Assembly: GCA_012103455.1 (NCBI GenBank)
Contig: WLWT01000003.1
Coordinates: 1,116,001-1,180,000 of the forward strand
DNA: 64,000 nt
DNA from: Gammaproteobacteria bacterium
GTDB taxonomy: Bacteria > Pseudomonadota > Gammaproteobacteria > HK1
Reading direction: 5' to 3'
Shown here in pieces: positions 42,206-51,388 of this stretch (position 1 is the stretch's first letter; each line of letters starts with the position of its first letter). The notes below the pieces were generated by a model. The model worked only from the letters and a program-made list of their open reading frames with translations. It was not told the DNA's origin and searched no databases. The position numbers and the translations under genes were made by a program.

Positions 42206-42606
42206 CCGGTCTCTTTGGTCGATATGAGCAAGAGCTAACCGCGCTTCATAACAAACAAAAACAGCCCCTCCTGGCTAGCAAAACCAAAATGGTCCAGGCA
42301 CAGCGCCAGGCGCGCAAAGCGCTTGAAAACGCCCAGCAGGAACGCTGGCAAAAAGAAGAAATGCAGAGAATTTCACGTATCCGTAAAGGCTTTAAAAGCA
42401 TCTGGGATAAGCTTAATAGCCGTTACTGGAAAACCAGGAAACGCAACGAGCAGGAGACCTGTAAAGCCTATTTGCGTGACCAAAAGGAGCGTAAAAACCT
42501 TATTCAGGCACAGCCCGGCGAGCGCCAGTCCTTACAGACCAAGATGGATCAATTACGCATGCAGCATGATCTGGAAAGGCAGGAACTAACGCGTGATATG
42601 TCCCAA
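42206..42606 (+). pseudogene. C-terminal fragment of a MobA/MobL-type relaxase
   Basis: The open frame reads YEQELTALHNKQKQPLLASK, NAQQERWQKEEMQRISRIRK, GFKSIWDKLNSRYWKTRKRN and ERQELTRDMSQ. This charged helical tail with the RKGF.SIWDKL block resembles the C-terminal region of plasmid mobilisation relaxases of the MobL group. The catalytic N-terminal domain is absent and the end is cut by MITE copy 7. It marks the remains of a mobilisable plasmid or integrative element. Confidence 0.6.
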
Positions 42607-42746
42607 GGACACCTGCTAAAAATAGTAATGTTTTCGTGAGTGCAAGGAAGCACCGCGCGCAGAACCGCAGTGTATATGATACCTGAGGATTCGAGCACGG
42701 AGCTGACGCCGCAATCGCGGAAAAAGTGCATTTTTAGCAGGTGCCC
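42607..42746 (+). mobile_element. MITE copy 7
   Basis: 140 bp, beginning GGACACCTGCTAAAAATAGT and ending TTTTTAGCAGGTGCCC. It separates, and truncates the 3' ends of, two convergent gene remnants (relaxase tail and ardA). Confidence 0.9.
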
Positions 42747-43200
42747 GTAATTCCATATCGCGCCCCATGCGCTCATAGTCGATGTACCAAACGAGATTTT
42801 CAGGGATCTGGCTGGTGTCTTCGGTCAGTTCCTCGGCATAATCCGCTAAGGATTTGTAGCAGCCGGAATAATTCTCTTCCATAGCTTTTCTGGCATTTTC
42901 GATGCTGCCACCAAAGTGGTTCAGCAATTCACCTGCAGGCTCTGGATGCTCTTCGATAAAACAAGCAACTTAATGCACTGGCTGGATACCTTCGTATTCG
43001 CTAACCGAGTAACCGCCAAAGCCTTTATAGTCATGAATCGCGTACCCTTCGGCGAAACCCTCCGGGCTTTCCGACAGCATCTTGTTAATTTGCTCTTGAA
43101 TATCATCAAGGTCTTGGGTCGCGTCAACCCATACGCTGTGTAATTTGCCGTCGTTATAAGCTGCAAGATCTGCCACGTGAATTCTAATTTCTTCACACAT
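42747..43200 (-). pseudogene. ardA: Antirestriction protein ArdA, broken
   Basis: It starts at 43200 (MCEEIRIHVADLAAYNDGKL) and continues VWVDATQDLDDIQEQINKML, IHDYKGFGGYSVSEYEG. A TAA stop near 42971 then falls in frame, after which ELLNHFGGSIENARKAMEEN and YSGCYKSLADYAEELTEDTS follow in the same frame. MITE copy 7 removes the C-terminus. ArdA mimics DNA to block type I restriction enzymes during conjugation and is typical of mobile elements. Confidence 0.88.
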
Positions 43201-43382
43201 TGCCTTTGCTCCTGAATTCGCTGTTGAGGTTCTTACAAGCACCGCTTGTGGTGCGCTGCTCATGAACCTCTGACGACTAGGCCGACTAGGCGGGGGTGAA
43301 AGAATTCAAAAAATTGCGGAAGGTTTGGCTCCGCTAAAAGCCGTCATTTTTTTGATTTTGAGGGAATGCGATGTCCCTAAAT

Positions 43383-43482
43383 GGGCACCCCTACATAATC
43401 CACATTCTGTAATTTTCCGATCAATAAAATCAGCCACTTACGCTTTCTCGAAGCGCGAAACTCGTAATTTTTAGAGGTGCCC
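43383..43482. mobile_element. Second, 100-bp MITE-like element with 5-bp flanking repeat
   Basis: It starts GGGCACCCCTACATAATCCA and ends CGTAATTTTTAGAGGTGCCC. The outer ends match the terminal repeat of the main MITE/IS5 family while the interior is unrelated. TAAAT occurs directly on both sides (43378-43382 and 43483-43487). Confidence 0.7.
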
Positions 43483-43756
43483 TAAATGCTTTTCCTTCAA
43501 CACTCACTTGCAAGGTGAACAATACCTTCTCATCCAAACACGCTGGCTCGATTCGAGACTGCCATCCAAATGCTTACCGTTCACCGGTAACACTCCGTGT
43601 TTTCTAGCCGCAACCTACGGCTTTTTCGAGTGACCTATCTTTAGCGCTAGTCAGCCATAGACCAGCAAACGTGCCTATCCAGTGTGGCACGCTTCTCTAT
43701 ACATTTCGACCACAAGGTGCAAGTCATGACCTCCTGTACACAAGCAGCCACACGAA

Positions 43757-43778
43757 AGGCCGCGATGGTCGCGGCCTC
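43757..43778 (+). promoter_or_regulatory. Hairpin upstream of a small gene
   Basis: AGGCCGCGA, TGG, TCGCGGCCT: a perfect 9-base stem 18 bases before the ATG of the 59-residue gene, with AGGAGG between. It could control translation, or be a leftover terminator. Confidence 0.5.
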
Positions 43779-43796
43779 CAACATCAGGAGGTAACA

Positions 43797-43976
43797 ATGA
43801 AACTGGTGACACGATTTGAACTGGCAGCCAAGAACGAAATCGAGTTGTACGCATTACTCAGAGAGGCATTTAATGAACTTGCCGGAAGCGAATTGGATAG
43901 CTTTCAGCGCAGAAACGCACCGGCATCCGTCGAAAACATTCAAAATAAGATAGCTTCAAGGGCACTGAGCCCTTGA
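43797..43976 (+). CDS. Small conserved mobile-element protein, 59 residues
   Basis: ATG 43797 with a perfect AGGAGG 5 bases upstream. MKLVTRFELAAKNEIELYAL followed by LREAFNELAGSELDSFQRRN and ENIQNKI is a charged helical protein. Similar short proteins occur on conjugative elements; I do not know a function. It is next to the ardA and relaxase remnants and is probably part of the same lost element. Confidence 0.65.
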   Translation: MKLVTRFELAAKNEIELYALLREAFNELAGSELDSFQRRNAPASVENIQNKIASRALSP

Positions 43977-44203
43977 TTTATCTTCACTGCTAAAGATTGC
44001 GCGACTAAAATTATTGATCGACCTTTCGAGCAACCCATTGAGTGTGCTCTTTGGAAAAAGCATTTTCGCTACTCATAACAAAGTCTGAAAACTGCTCTTC
44101 TGTTTCAACAAATTCGGCCTTGCCCTTGATGATGCCAATTTCATGTATCGCTAGAGAATAAGAAGAGTTCAACTCATTGTGCTTTTTGGCCTGTAACCAA
44201 GTA

Positions 44204-45311
44204 CTACTTCGGCAAAAAATTACCCGACACAAATTAATAAAATGTGTTATAGTGATGCTATGAAAAAGACAGACGGTCGCTCACTGCCCCATTCCGCGCG
44301 AGAAGCCATCCGCAGGCACGCGGTTGCGCAAGTATTATCGGGTGAAAGCCCTGAAAAAGTAATTAAAGCCCTCGGATTTCATCGTTCTTGCATTGACGAT
44401 TGGTTATCCAGATATGAGCAAGGTGGTGAACAGGCGCTGTCCACCGGCAAGATCACGGGTCGCCCAAGAAAGTGTCCCGATGAATATGCGGATCGCTTAC
44501 GTGAACTAGTTAAAACGAATCCGTTGCAATTGGATTTTCACGATGCCTTGTGGACACGCTCGATGATTCAGATATGACTGAAAGATAAATTTGGCATCGA
44601 GGTCAGCGAGCGCTCGGTGGGCAATATCCTGTCTCGTTTGGGGATGAGTGCGCAGCGCCCTCGGTTTAAGGCATACGAGCAAAACCCTGATCAGGTTAAG
44701 GTATGGTTAAGAGAAACTTGGCCTGAAGTACAACGAGAAGCGAAAAGGCGCCGAGCGCGGGTCTATTTTGGCGACGAATCGACGATCCGGTCGGATTATC
44801 ATCGTGGTACCACTTGGGGGGTACGGGGTGATACGCCAGTTGTAGCGAAAACGGGTCGGCGCTTTAGCGTGAATAGGCTGTCAGCCGTTTCGCCGAAAGG
44901 TCACCTGCGTTTCATGGTAACTGAATCACGGGTAACCGCAGACGTTTTTATCGACTTTCTAAGGCGTTTGTTGCACAACGCCAAGCGATCGGTCTATTTG
45001 ATTGTTGATGGCCATCGAATTCATCGAGCCAAGAAAGTGCAAGAATTTGTCCGCACTAGCCAAGGTAAGCTCACGTTAGTATTGTTACCGCCGTATTCAC
45101 CGGAACTCAATCCTGATGAGCTAGTATGGCATCATGTAAAAAGCCAACGAATTGGGCGGACAGTGGTGGCTACAAAGGAGCAACTGATGGCCTTGGCTCG
45201 TTCGGTGTTGCACTCACTGCAACAGAATACGCAAATAATTAAACGGTTTTTCTATGAAAAGCATGTCAGATATATTCTGAATTAATGTCGGGTAATTTTT
45301 TTCCGAATTAG
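44204..45311 (+). mobile_element. IS630-B copy 1
   Basis: 1,108 bp between TA dinucleotides. The ends CTACTTCGGCAAAAAATTAC (left) and CTAATTCGGAAAAAAATTAC (right, read inward) form the inverted repeats. It inserts into the SLATT gene at AGAVL-TWLQ. Confidence 0.93.
44242..45285 (+). pseudogene. IS630-B transposase, copy 1, with in-frame TGA
   Basis: The first frame (111 residues, MKKTDGRSLPHSAREAIRRH with helix-turn-helix) stops at TGA 44575-44577 after SMIQI. The same frame then continues LKDKFGIEVSERSVGN, YFGDESTIRSDYH (first Asp), YLIVDGHRIH (second Asp) and YSPELNPDELVW (final Glu). The catalytic domain is complete in the second part, for which GTG 44617 could serve as start. The G run before the second part is four bases long, keeping the frame. 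The TGA is shared by all four copies in the window. Confidence 0.85.
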
Positions 45312-46079
45312 TAAGTACTGCCCCAGCTGCTGTAGCAATTACTTCAATGGGTAAGTCCGACGTTGGCGAATATATTTTGTACAAGAGCAATGTAATCGCT
45401 ACCAGATGCAATATGACTGATACCCAAAACCAGAATTTGGCTCTTCTCCTATTGTAAGCCGACTTTTTGGTATACCAACCAGCTTGGTCTTCAATCCTCT
45501 GTCTCTTGTATATTTCGAGCCTCTGAGAAATGGGGTAGTTTCGAATTTGACTCATAGTTTCCGAAATAGGATCATTTGACGCAGCTGAAGAATTCAGCGA
45601 GTGTGATAGGCCCTTGTTTTGATCAAGTATATCCTTAAGATCATCTATCAGTTGTCTCCGAACAATTGCCACATCGGCGCAATCAGGGTAAGGGTCAGCT
45701 CTCATCATCCAACGCCATGAAATTGTCTTAACCGATTCGGCAACAGCTCTACCGTTGTACCAGACATCATCGGGGCGATTGACTCTGAGGAATATAAGAA
45801 TTCCCAATGTAGCCAGAAACAACATTACCGATACAATCGCACCGGCAACAAACTTTGGCCAAGCAAAAGAAACTAGCGCTGCTAAAACTAATAATCCAAG
45901 ATAAAAAAAGAGCCCCCCAAAATATATCTTTTGCGCCTCAATCGAGGCTTTATCAGCAGATTGATACAATCCTGGAAATGAATTTTCCTCCACAAGAAGA
46001 TCATCTGCCATTGAATTTCACCTATCTGTTTTTGGATGCTTCATCTACAGCGTTCATAATCGATTCGTGGCTCCATTTA

Positions 46080-47188
46080 CTAATTCGGAAAAAAATTACC
46101 CGACATCAATTCAGAATATATCTGACATGCTTTTCATAGAAAAACCGTTTAATTATTTGCATATTCTGTTGCAGTGAGTGCAACACCGAACGAGCCAAGG
46201 CCACCCGTTGCTCCTTTGTAGCCACCACTGTCCGCCCAATCCGTTGGCTTTTTACGTGATGCCATACTAGCTCATCAGGATTGAGTTCCGGTGAATACGG
46301 CGGTAACCATACTAACGTGAGCTTACCTTGGCTAGTGCGGACAAATTCTTGCACTTTCTTGGCTCGATGAATGGGATGGCCATCAACAATCAAATAGACC
46401 GATCGCTTGGCGTTGTGCAGCAAACGCCTTGGAAAGTCGATAAAAACGCCTGCGGTTACCCGTGATTCGCTCACCATAAAACGCAGGTGACCCTTCGGCG
46501 AAACGGCTGACAGCCTATTCACGCTAAAGCGCCGACCCGTTTTCGCTACAACCGGCGTATCACCCCGTACTCCCCAAGTAGTACCACGATGATAATCCGA
46601 CCGGATCGTCGATTCGTCGCCAAAATAGACCCGCGCTCGGCGCCTTTTCGCTTCTCGTTGTACTTCAGGCCAAGTTTCCTTTAACCATACCTTAACCTGA
46701 GCAGGGTCTTGCTCGTATGCCTTAAACCGAGGGCGCTGCGCACTCATCCCCCCAACGAGACAGGCTATTGCCCACCGAACGCTCGCTGACTTCGATGCCA
46801 AATTTGTCTTTCAGTCATATCTGAATCATCGAGCGCGTCCACAGGGCATCGTGAAAATCCAATTGCAACGGATTCGTTTTAACCCGTTCACGTAAGCGAT
46901 CCGCACATTCATCGGGACACTTTCTTGGGCGACCCGTGATCTTGCCGGTGGACAGCGCCTGTTCACCACCTCGCTCATACCTGGATAAGCAATCGTCAAT
47001 GCAAGAACGATGAAATCCGAGGGCTTTAATTACTTTTTCAGGGCTTTCACCCGATAATACTTGCGCAACCGCGTGCCTACGGATGGCTTCTCGCGCGGAA
47101 TGGGGCAGTGAGCGACCGTCTGTCTTTTTCATAGCATCACTATAACACATTTTATTAATTTGTGTCGGGTAATCTTTTGCCGAAGTAG
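46080..47188 (-). mobile_element. IS630-B copy 2
   Basis: 1,109 bp in minus orientation, right terminal repeat outermost. TA lies on both sides. It forms the left arm of the composite transposon. Confidence 0.92.
46119..47150 (-). pseudogene. IS630-B transposase, copy 2, TGA and frameshift
   Basis: The first frame of 111 residues starts at 47150 and ends at the shared TGA. In the second part the G run before ATGAGTGCG is six long (with two T), which shifts the frame by one relative to copies 1 and 3. The catalytic part is therefore readable only from an out-of-frame start (231 residues opening MASKSASVRWAIACLVGGMS). The three catalytic acidic residues are intact. It differs from copy 3 by few substitutions. 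Confidence 0.83.
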
Positions 47189-47190
47189 TA

Positions 47191-47466
47191 TTTAGAGAGC
47201 CAATTGAAACCTTGGATATATGGCATCATTCAAATCCGTCGGCTCCTGACTATTTATACGACATTGAAGAATTTCTTGATGAGCCCACAGTCGAAGAACG
47301 TGAGTGGATTAAGGGCAAATACATGAGTCAGGCTTTTACGGATCTTAGAAATGGATACATCAGTGCATACCATAGCTTGAAATATGAGCATAATTTTCAA
47401 AAGCGCAGTGACATACTCAATAAATGGTATTTATTCTCGGCAGAGCACTTTGAAACACATGGCTAA
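47191..47466 (+). pseudogene. 5'-truncated cassette gene, unknown function
   Basis: Open from the IS end: VFREPIETLDIWHHSNPSAP, then DYLYDIEEFLDEPTVEEREW and HNFQKRSDILNKWYLFSAEH, ending HFETHG. The original start is lost; TTG 47212 could initiate an 84-residue product. An acidic, aromatic-rich helical protein with no family recognised. Its TAA stop belongs to the attC after it, the normal cassette arrangement. Confidence 0.55.
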
Positions 47467-47540
47467 CAATGCCAAAAACTCGGACCCCAAAAAGTTGCGC
47501 TGCGCTCCGCTTTTCGGGTCCGGTTATGGCTGGCGTTAGC
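47462..47540 (+). other. attC site inside the composite transposon
   Basis: The ends GCTAAC (47462) and GTTAGC (47535-47540) are complementary. The inner arms CGGACCC..AAAAAG and CTTTTCGGGTCCG pair around GTTGCGCTGCGCTCCG. The size of about 79 bp is in the attC range. Confidence 0.75.
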
Positions 47541-47553
47541 GAAGGAAGCCGAG

Positions 47554-48133
47554 ATGCCCGCAAACAGCTTCAAGATTGATGGTGAACCGGTGCACTCGAT
47601 GGAAGAGTTCGAGCGACAAGAAGGCCAAACTGGTTGGTCCCACTTGCTCTACATGCCCGATATCTTCGGTGGCAATGGTCGGACTCCAGTTGTCATTGAA
47701 GGAAAGAAGTTCGCAAGCGTTTCATTCAAGGACACTGAAATCCGTCGTGTGCGCTTCCTTAGGTGTCGCTTCGAAGGTTGTCTGTTTATTGGTGCGTCCT
47801 TTGTAGATTGCGAGTTTACGGACTGCGAATTCGTTGATACCAATACCGCAAAACTCCGTGTCGAGCGCTGTCTGTTGGACCCAATGTGTTTCAAACAGAA
47901 CTTTGACCTCGTTAACGACACCAACATCGCGATAGATCTCTATCACGCGGTGTACAGGAATGCTACCGAGGAACATCAGCCCGAACATGCACTCGAAAGC
48001 CTCTATCGTATGAAACACGCTGAGAACGCGCATCTCGACTCGCAAAGAAAGCGGAAAGTCATTAGTGCAGGAACTTATGCAACGCGAAAGGCGTCGCATC
48101 TGGTCTATGATTTCGTCTCGGGCTATGGACTTA
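47554..48133 (+). pseudogene. Pentapeptide-repeat protein, 3' end lost to IS630-B copy 3
   Basis: ATG 47554 with GGAAG 6 bases upstream. After a start MPANSFKIDGEPVHSMEEFE come pentapeptide-type repeats (FASVSFKDTEIRRVRFLRC, RFEGCLFIGASFVDCEFTDC, EFVDTN) with aromatic/Cys centres, then a helical part ALESLYRMKHAENAHL and VYDFVSGYGL, where the element begins. Membrane helices often follow such a region in related proteins and are missing here. About 193 native residues remain. The role is unknown; it is the second cassette of the transposon cargo. Confidence 0.75.
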
Positions 48134-49240
48134 CTACTTCGGCAAAAGATTACTCGACACAAATTAATAAATATGTTACAATGATGCTATGAAAAAGACA
48201 GACGGTCGCTCACTGCCCCATTCCGCGCGAGAAGCCATCCGCAGGCACGCGGTTGCGCAAGTATTATCGGGTGAAAGCCCTGAAAAAGTAATTAAAGCCC
48301 TCGGATTTCATCGTTCTTGCATTGACGATTGCTTATCCAGGTATGAGCGAGGTGGTGAACAGGCGCTGTCCACCGGCAAGATCACGGGTCGCCCAAGAAA
48401 GTGTCCCGATGAATATGCGGATCGCTTACGTGAACGGGTTAAAACGAATCCGTTGCAATTGGATTGTCACGATGCCCTGTGGACGCGCTCGATGATTCAG
48501 ATATGACTGAAAGACAAATTTGGCATCGAAGTCAGCGAGCGTTCGGTGGGCAATAGCCTGTCTCGTTGGGGGATGAGTGCGCAGCGCCCTGGGTTTAAGG
48601 CATACGAGCAAGACCCTGCTCAGGTTAAGGTATGGTTAAAGGAAACTTGGCCTGAAGTACAACAAGAAGCGAAAAGGCGCCGAGCGCGGGTCTATTTTGG
48701 CGACGAATCGACGATCCGGTCGGATTATCATCGTGGTACTACTTGGGGAGTACGGGGTGATACGCCGGTTGTAGCGAAAACGGGTCGGCGCTTTAGCGTG
48801 AATAGGCTGTCAGCCGTTTCGCCGAAGGGTCACCTGCGTTTTATGGTGAGCGAATCACGGGTAACCGCAGGCGTTTTTATCGACTTTCCAAGGCGTTTGC
48901 TGCACAACGCCAAGCGATCGGTCTATTGGCTTGTTGATGGCCATCCCATTCATCGAGCCAAGAAAGTGCAAGAATTTGTCCGCACTAGCCAAGGTAAGCT
49001 CACGTTAGTATGGTTACCGCCGTATTCACCGGAACTCAATCCTGATGAGCTAGTATGGCATCACGTAAAAAGCCAACGGATTGGGCGGACAGTGGTGGCT
49101 ACAAAGGAGCAACGGGTGGCCTTGGCTCGTTCGGTGTTGCACTCACTGCAACAGAATATGCAAATAATTAAACAGTTTTTCTATGAAAAGCATGTCAGAT
49201 ATATTCTGAATTGATGTCGGGTAATTTTTTTCCGAATTAG
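48134..49240 (+). mobile_element. IS630-B copy 3
   Basis: 1,107 bp with TA on both sides. It is the right arm of the composite transposon, opposite in orientation to copy 2. Confidence 0.92.
48189..49214 (+). pseudogene. IS630-B transposase, copy 3, with in-frame TGA
   Basis: 105 residues from ATG 48189 (MKKTDGRSLPHS), then the shared TGA after SMIQI. The frame continues to the end: SRWGMSAQRPGFKAYEQD, YFGDESTIRSDYH, WLVDGHPIH, YSPELNPDELVW. The T2G5 run keeps the frame, as in copy 1. This copy and copy 1 need only TGA readthrough, or re-initiation at GTG, to give the catalytic domain. Confidence 0.85.
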
Positions 49241-49877
49241 TAACAATGGAACTAGCGTTATCTTTAATATGCTTTGGTATATTGGCCGGGGAGTTATCGC
49301 CTTTGTAAACACCAATGACGCCTTTACCCATTTCCTTGCTTTTTTCGATTTCCCACTTAACCCATGGGCTGTTCATACTCTGATTCGATAGATAAACCAT
49401 TGTGACGGACGTTTTTTCTATCTTTTCGCAAATTTTCCTCTTTATATAGTCGGAGTCTTTGCTATCAAATGCTTTTCTAACTGAGTAGTCTGAGAACTTC
49501 AGGTCAGATCTTTCATTTTTTACTTGACCACGAAGTAAGTTTACTTCGTCCATATCTTCGTGTGCGAAACTAATAAAAACATTTCTGGATTGAGCTTTTT
49601 CAGCTGACTTGATTCTCTCTTTGGCTTTTTCTTCAAGCGTCTTTTTGTCTGTCGGTGAAAAACCGTATCCGCCGCCTCCACCCATATTAATTCTCCTCAA
49701 ATTGAAATTCTAAGCATGATATACAAACTCCACACGGTAGCGCTTTGCCTGCATGGCAAGAATATGAGTCGTAGATACCTTTTTCTTTGGCCAACGATAC
49801 AACGTCAGATTTATAAAAATCTCGAAGCGGTGTAACAATTTTAATTGACTCTCCCATAGCCTTAGAGATCGAATATA

Positions 49878-50986
49878 CCCATCACACTTCAAGATGCGAA
49901 CATCGGTGCATTAATAATGTGAAACCTATCAGTGATTCTTTTTCTCAATAAAATCTTTCGTCTTCCAATGCGCTTGAAAAAATTCAAAGATGCTTCCCGA
50001 AAATCTATAAACTTCTCATAGTACCGATTATAAGTAACCGCTTCATGCATCATTTTCCAAAGTCGCTCAATTGGATTTAAATTCGGTGAATAGGGCGGCA
50101 AATAGTGTAATTTAATGTTTGAGTCCTTGGCATAAGACTGAACGTCTTTGCTCTTATGATAAGCCGCATTATCCCAAATTACATGAATTTCTTTCTCTGG
50201 TGTATGCCGTTTGCGTAGAGATTTTAGAAAAGATTTAATGGTTTGCGCATTCACTCGCTCAACTTCAGTGTGGATTATTTTGTGACCATCCAAAGATACA
50301 GCACCAATGAAATTCAATCGTGTTTGACGAGCCGTTGTGGCAATACTTTTTCGAGTGCCTCTTAAAATCCATCCACAGGCCAACCGCGTTTGATACTGCG
50401 GATGAAAACTGTCCGAGAAATAGATTAAACCCTTGTTTTTAGGGTCTTTCGAAAGATGTTCATAGTCTTTGACAAACGCTTTTTGCGCCTGTGCGTTTGC
50501 TTTCGCTGGCACTGCATGAGGCTTCTTATGGCAGAAATTATTGCGATGCAGCCATTTTGTCATGCCGCTTACACTGTAAACCTTACCAAAATTCAACTTC
50601 ACATAAGTGCAAATGTCCTTAACATAAGGATAAGTCATTCCTTCTACGTGTTTAACGAGCTTTGCTGTTTCATTCTCGTCTAAATCACTTTTGCTGCCCC
50701 CGTTTTCGGGCTTCAGCTTAGCTTTAGAAAAATAATCATCGACATGGCGTCTAATAGTCTCATCATCTAAAAGCAAAATCCTAGAAATTTCTGAATAACT
50801 ATAACCCTCATCAAAAGCTAAAACAGCTTTTATTCGGTCTCGAATACGCCCATCTCTCTCTTTACGATGAGATTTTATGAGTTCATCGCGCTCGCTCGGT
50901 GTTAAATGATTGTTCATAAGCTTATTTTGACCATAATCAGCTAGCTAATGTAAGTATTCTATATTCGCATTTTCAATGGCGATGGG
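49878..50986 (-). mobile_element. IS630-A copy 2 (IS630 family)
   Basis: 1,109 bp, one base longer than copy 1, with the same terminal repeats and TA at both flanks (TATA on each side, so the exact edge is uncertain by two bases). It interrupts the QueC-like gene. Confidence 0.9.
49889..50917 (-). CDS. IS630-A transposase, intact
   Basis: 342 residues. N-terminal helix-turn-helix (YSYSEISRILLLDDETIRRH), linker with KTGLI-like FSDSFHPQYQT (catalytic Asp), VIWDNAAYHKSKDVQSYAKD (second Asp) and YSPNLNPIERLWKMMHE (Glu): the DDE triad of IS630/Tc1 transposases. No frameshift, so this copy could still be active and could mobilise copy 1. It is AT-rich. Confidence 0.92.
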   Translation of the reverse strand: MNNHLTPSERDELIKSHRKERDGRIRDRIKAVLAFDEGYSYSEISRILLLDDETIRRHVDDYFSKAKLKPENGGSKSDLDENETAKLVKHVEGMTYPYVKDICTYVKLNFGKVYSVSGMTKWLHRNNFCHKKPHAVPAKANAQAQKAFVKDYEHLSKDPKNKGLIYFSDSFHPQYQTRLACGWILRGTRKSIATTARQTRLNFIGAVSLDGHKIIHTEVERVNAQTIKSFLKSLRKRHTPEKEIHVIWDNAAYHKSKDVQSYAKDSNIKLHYLPPYSPNLNPIERLWKMMHEAVTYNRYYEKFIDFREASLNFFKRIGRRKILLRKRITDRFHIINAPMFAS

Positions 50987-51388
50987 TATATTCAGCTGAG
51001 AGTATGAAATCGTCAGTTTGATCAGGGAAGATTGCGGTATCTTCTTTGAGAAGGCCAATCGAAACTGATGAACAATTATTTTGAATAGAGTATGCGCTCC
51101 CAATCAATAGAAATAGCATATTTCTGCCGGGAAGAAATGCCTCATCTACGATGTGCTTTTTGCGACTTGTAAGGCCAGAGGTAATGGTCTGACCAAACCC
51201 AGAAATATCTATCAAGTTGGGGGGAGAAAGATCAAAACATTTTGCATGTTTAACTGCCGCAGCATGCTCCCTTTCGTAGTTTAACTGCCCGTAGTTTATA
51301 AATAGGGATCTTTGCTCAACACCAGCTTCTCTGGCTAACAGCGACATCAAACAAGAGTCCATCCCTCCAGAAAATAGAATTACTGTAC

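Larger units (their letters stand above)
44011..46011 (-). pseudogene. SLATT/DUF4231 membrane effector gene, split by IS630-B copy 1
   Basis: The 5' part is 46011-45314: YQSADKASIEAQKIYFGGLF with two membrane helices, WYNGRAVAESVKTISWRWMM, then FWFWVSVILHLVAITLLLYK and ATAAGAVL. The 3' part is 44203-44011: TWLQAKKHNELNSSYSLAIH, EFVETEEQFSDFVMSSENAF and SKEHTQWVARKVDQ. Removing the element and one TA restores a single 296-residue frame across AGAVLTWLQ. SLATT proteins are predicted pore-forming effectors of nucleotide-signalling defence systems. It is the last gene of the defence operon, 10 bases after the TIR-like gene. The split product keeps its membrane helices but ends in element-encoded residues. 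Confidence 0.83.
46080..49240. mobile_element. Composite transposon: two inverted IS630-B copies around integron cassettes
   Basis: The outer ends are the right ends of copy 2 (minus) and copy 3 (plus), each flanked by TA (46078-46079 and 49241-49242). The host gene is restored when the whole 3.16 kb is removed, so it entered as one unit, or was rebuilt by recombination at one site. The cargo (47189-48133) holds a 5'-truncated gene, an attC and a 3'-truncated pentapeptide gene. Confidence 0.78.
46022..49685 (-). pseudogene. TIR-like (MTH538/DUF1863) defence gene, split by a composite transposon
   Basis: The 5' part runs from ATG 49685 to 49243 and begins MGGGGGYGFSPTDKKTLEEK, then NVFISFAHEDMDEVNLLRGQ, SVTMVYLSNQSMNSPWVKWE and GKGVIGVYKGDN. 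The 3' part is 46079-46022 and reads KWSHESIMNAVDEASKNR. Deleting everything between, and one TA, gives an exact join SSIVKWSHE and a protein of about 167 residues. This is the TIR-like fold of Thoeris ThsB-type proteins. GAGGAG precedes the ATG by 8 bases. The unusual five-Gly N-terminus lies directly after the QueC-like gene. As it stands the gene lacks only its last ~19 native residues, replaced by element sequence. Confidence 0.87.
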
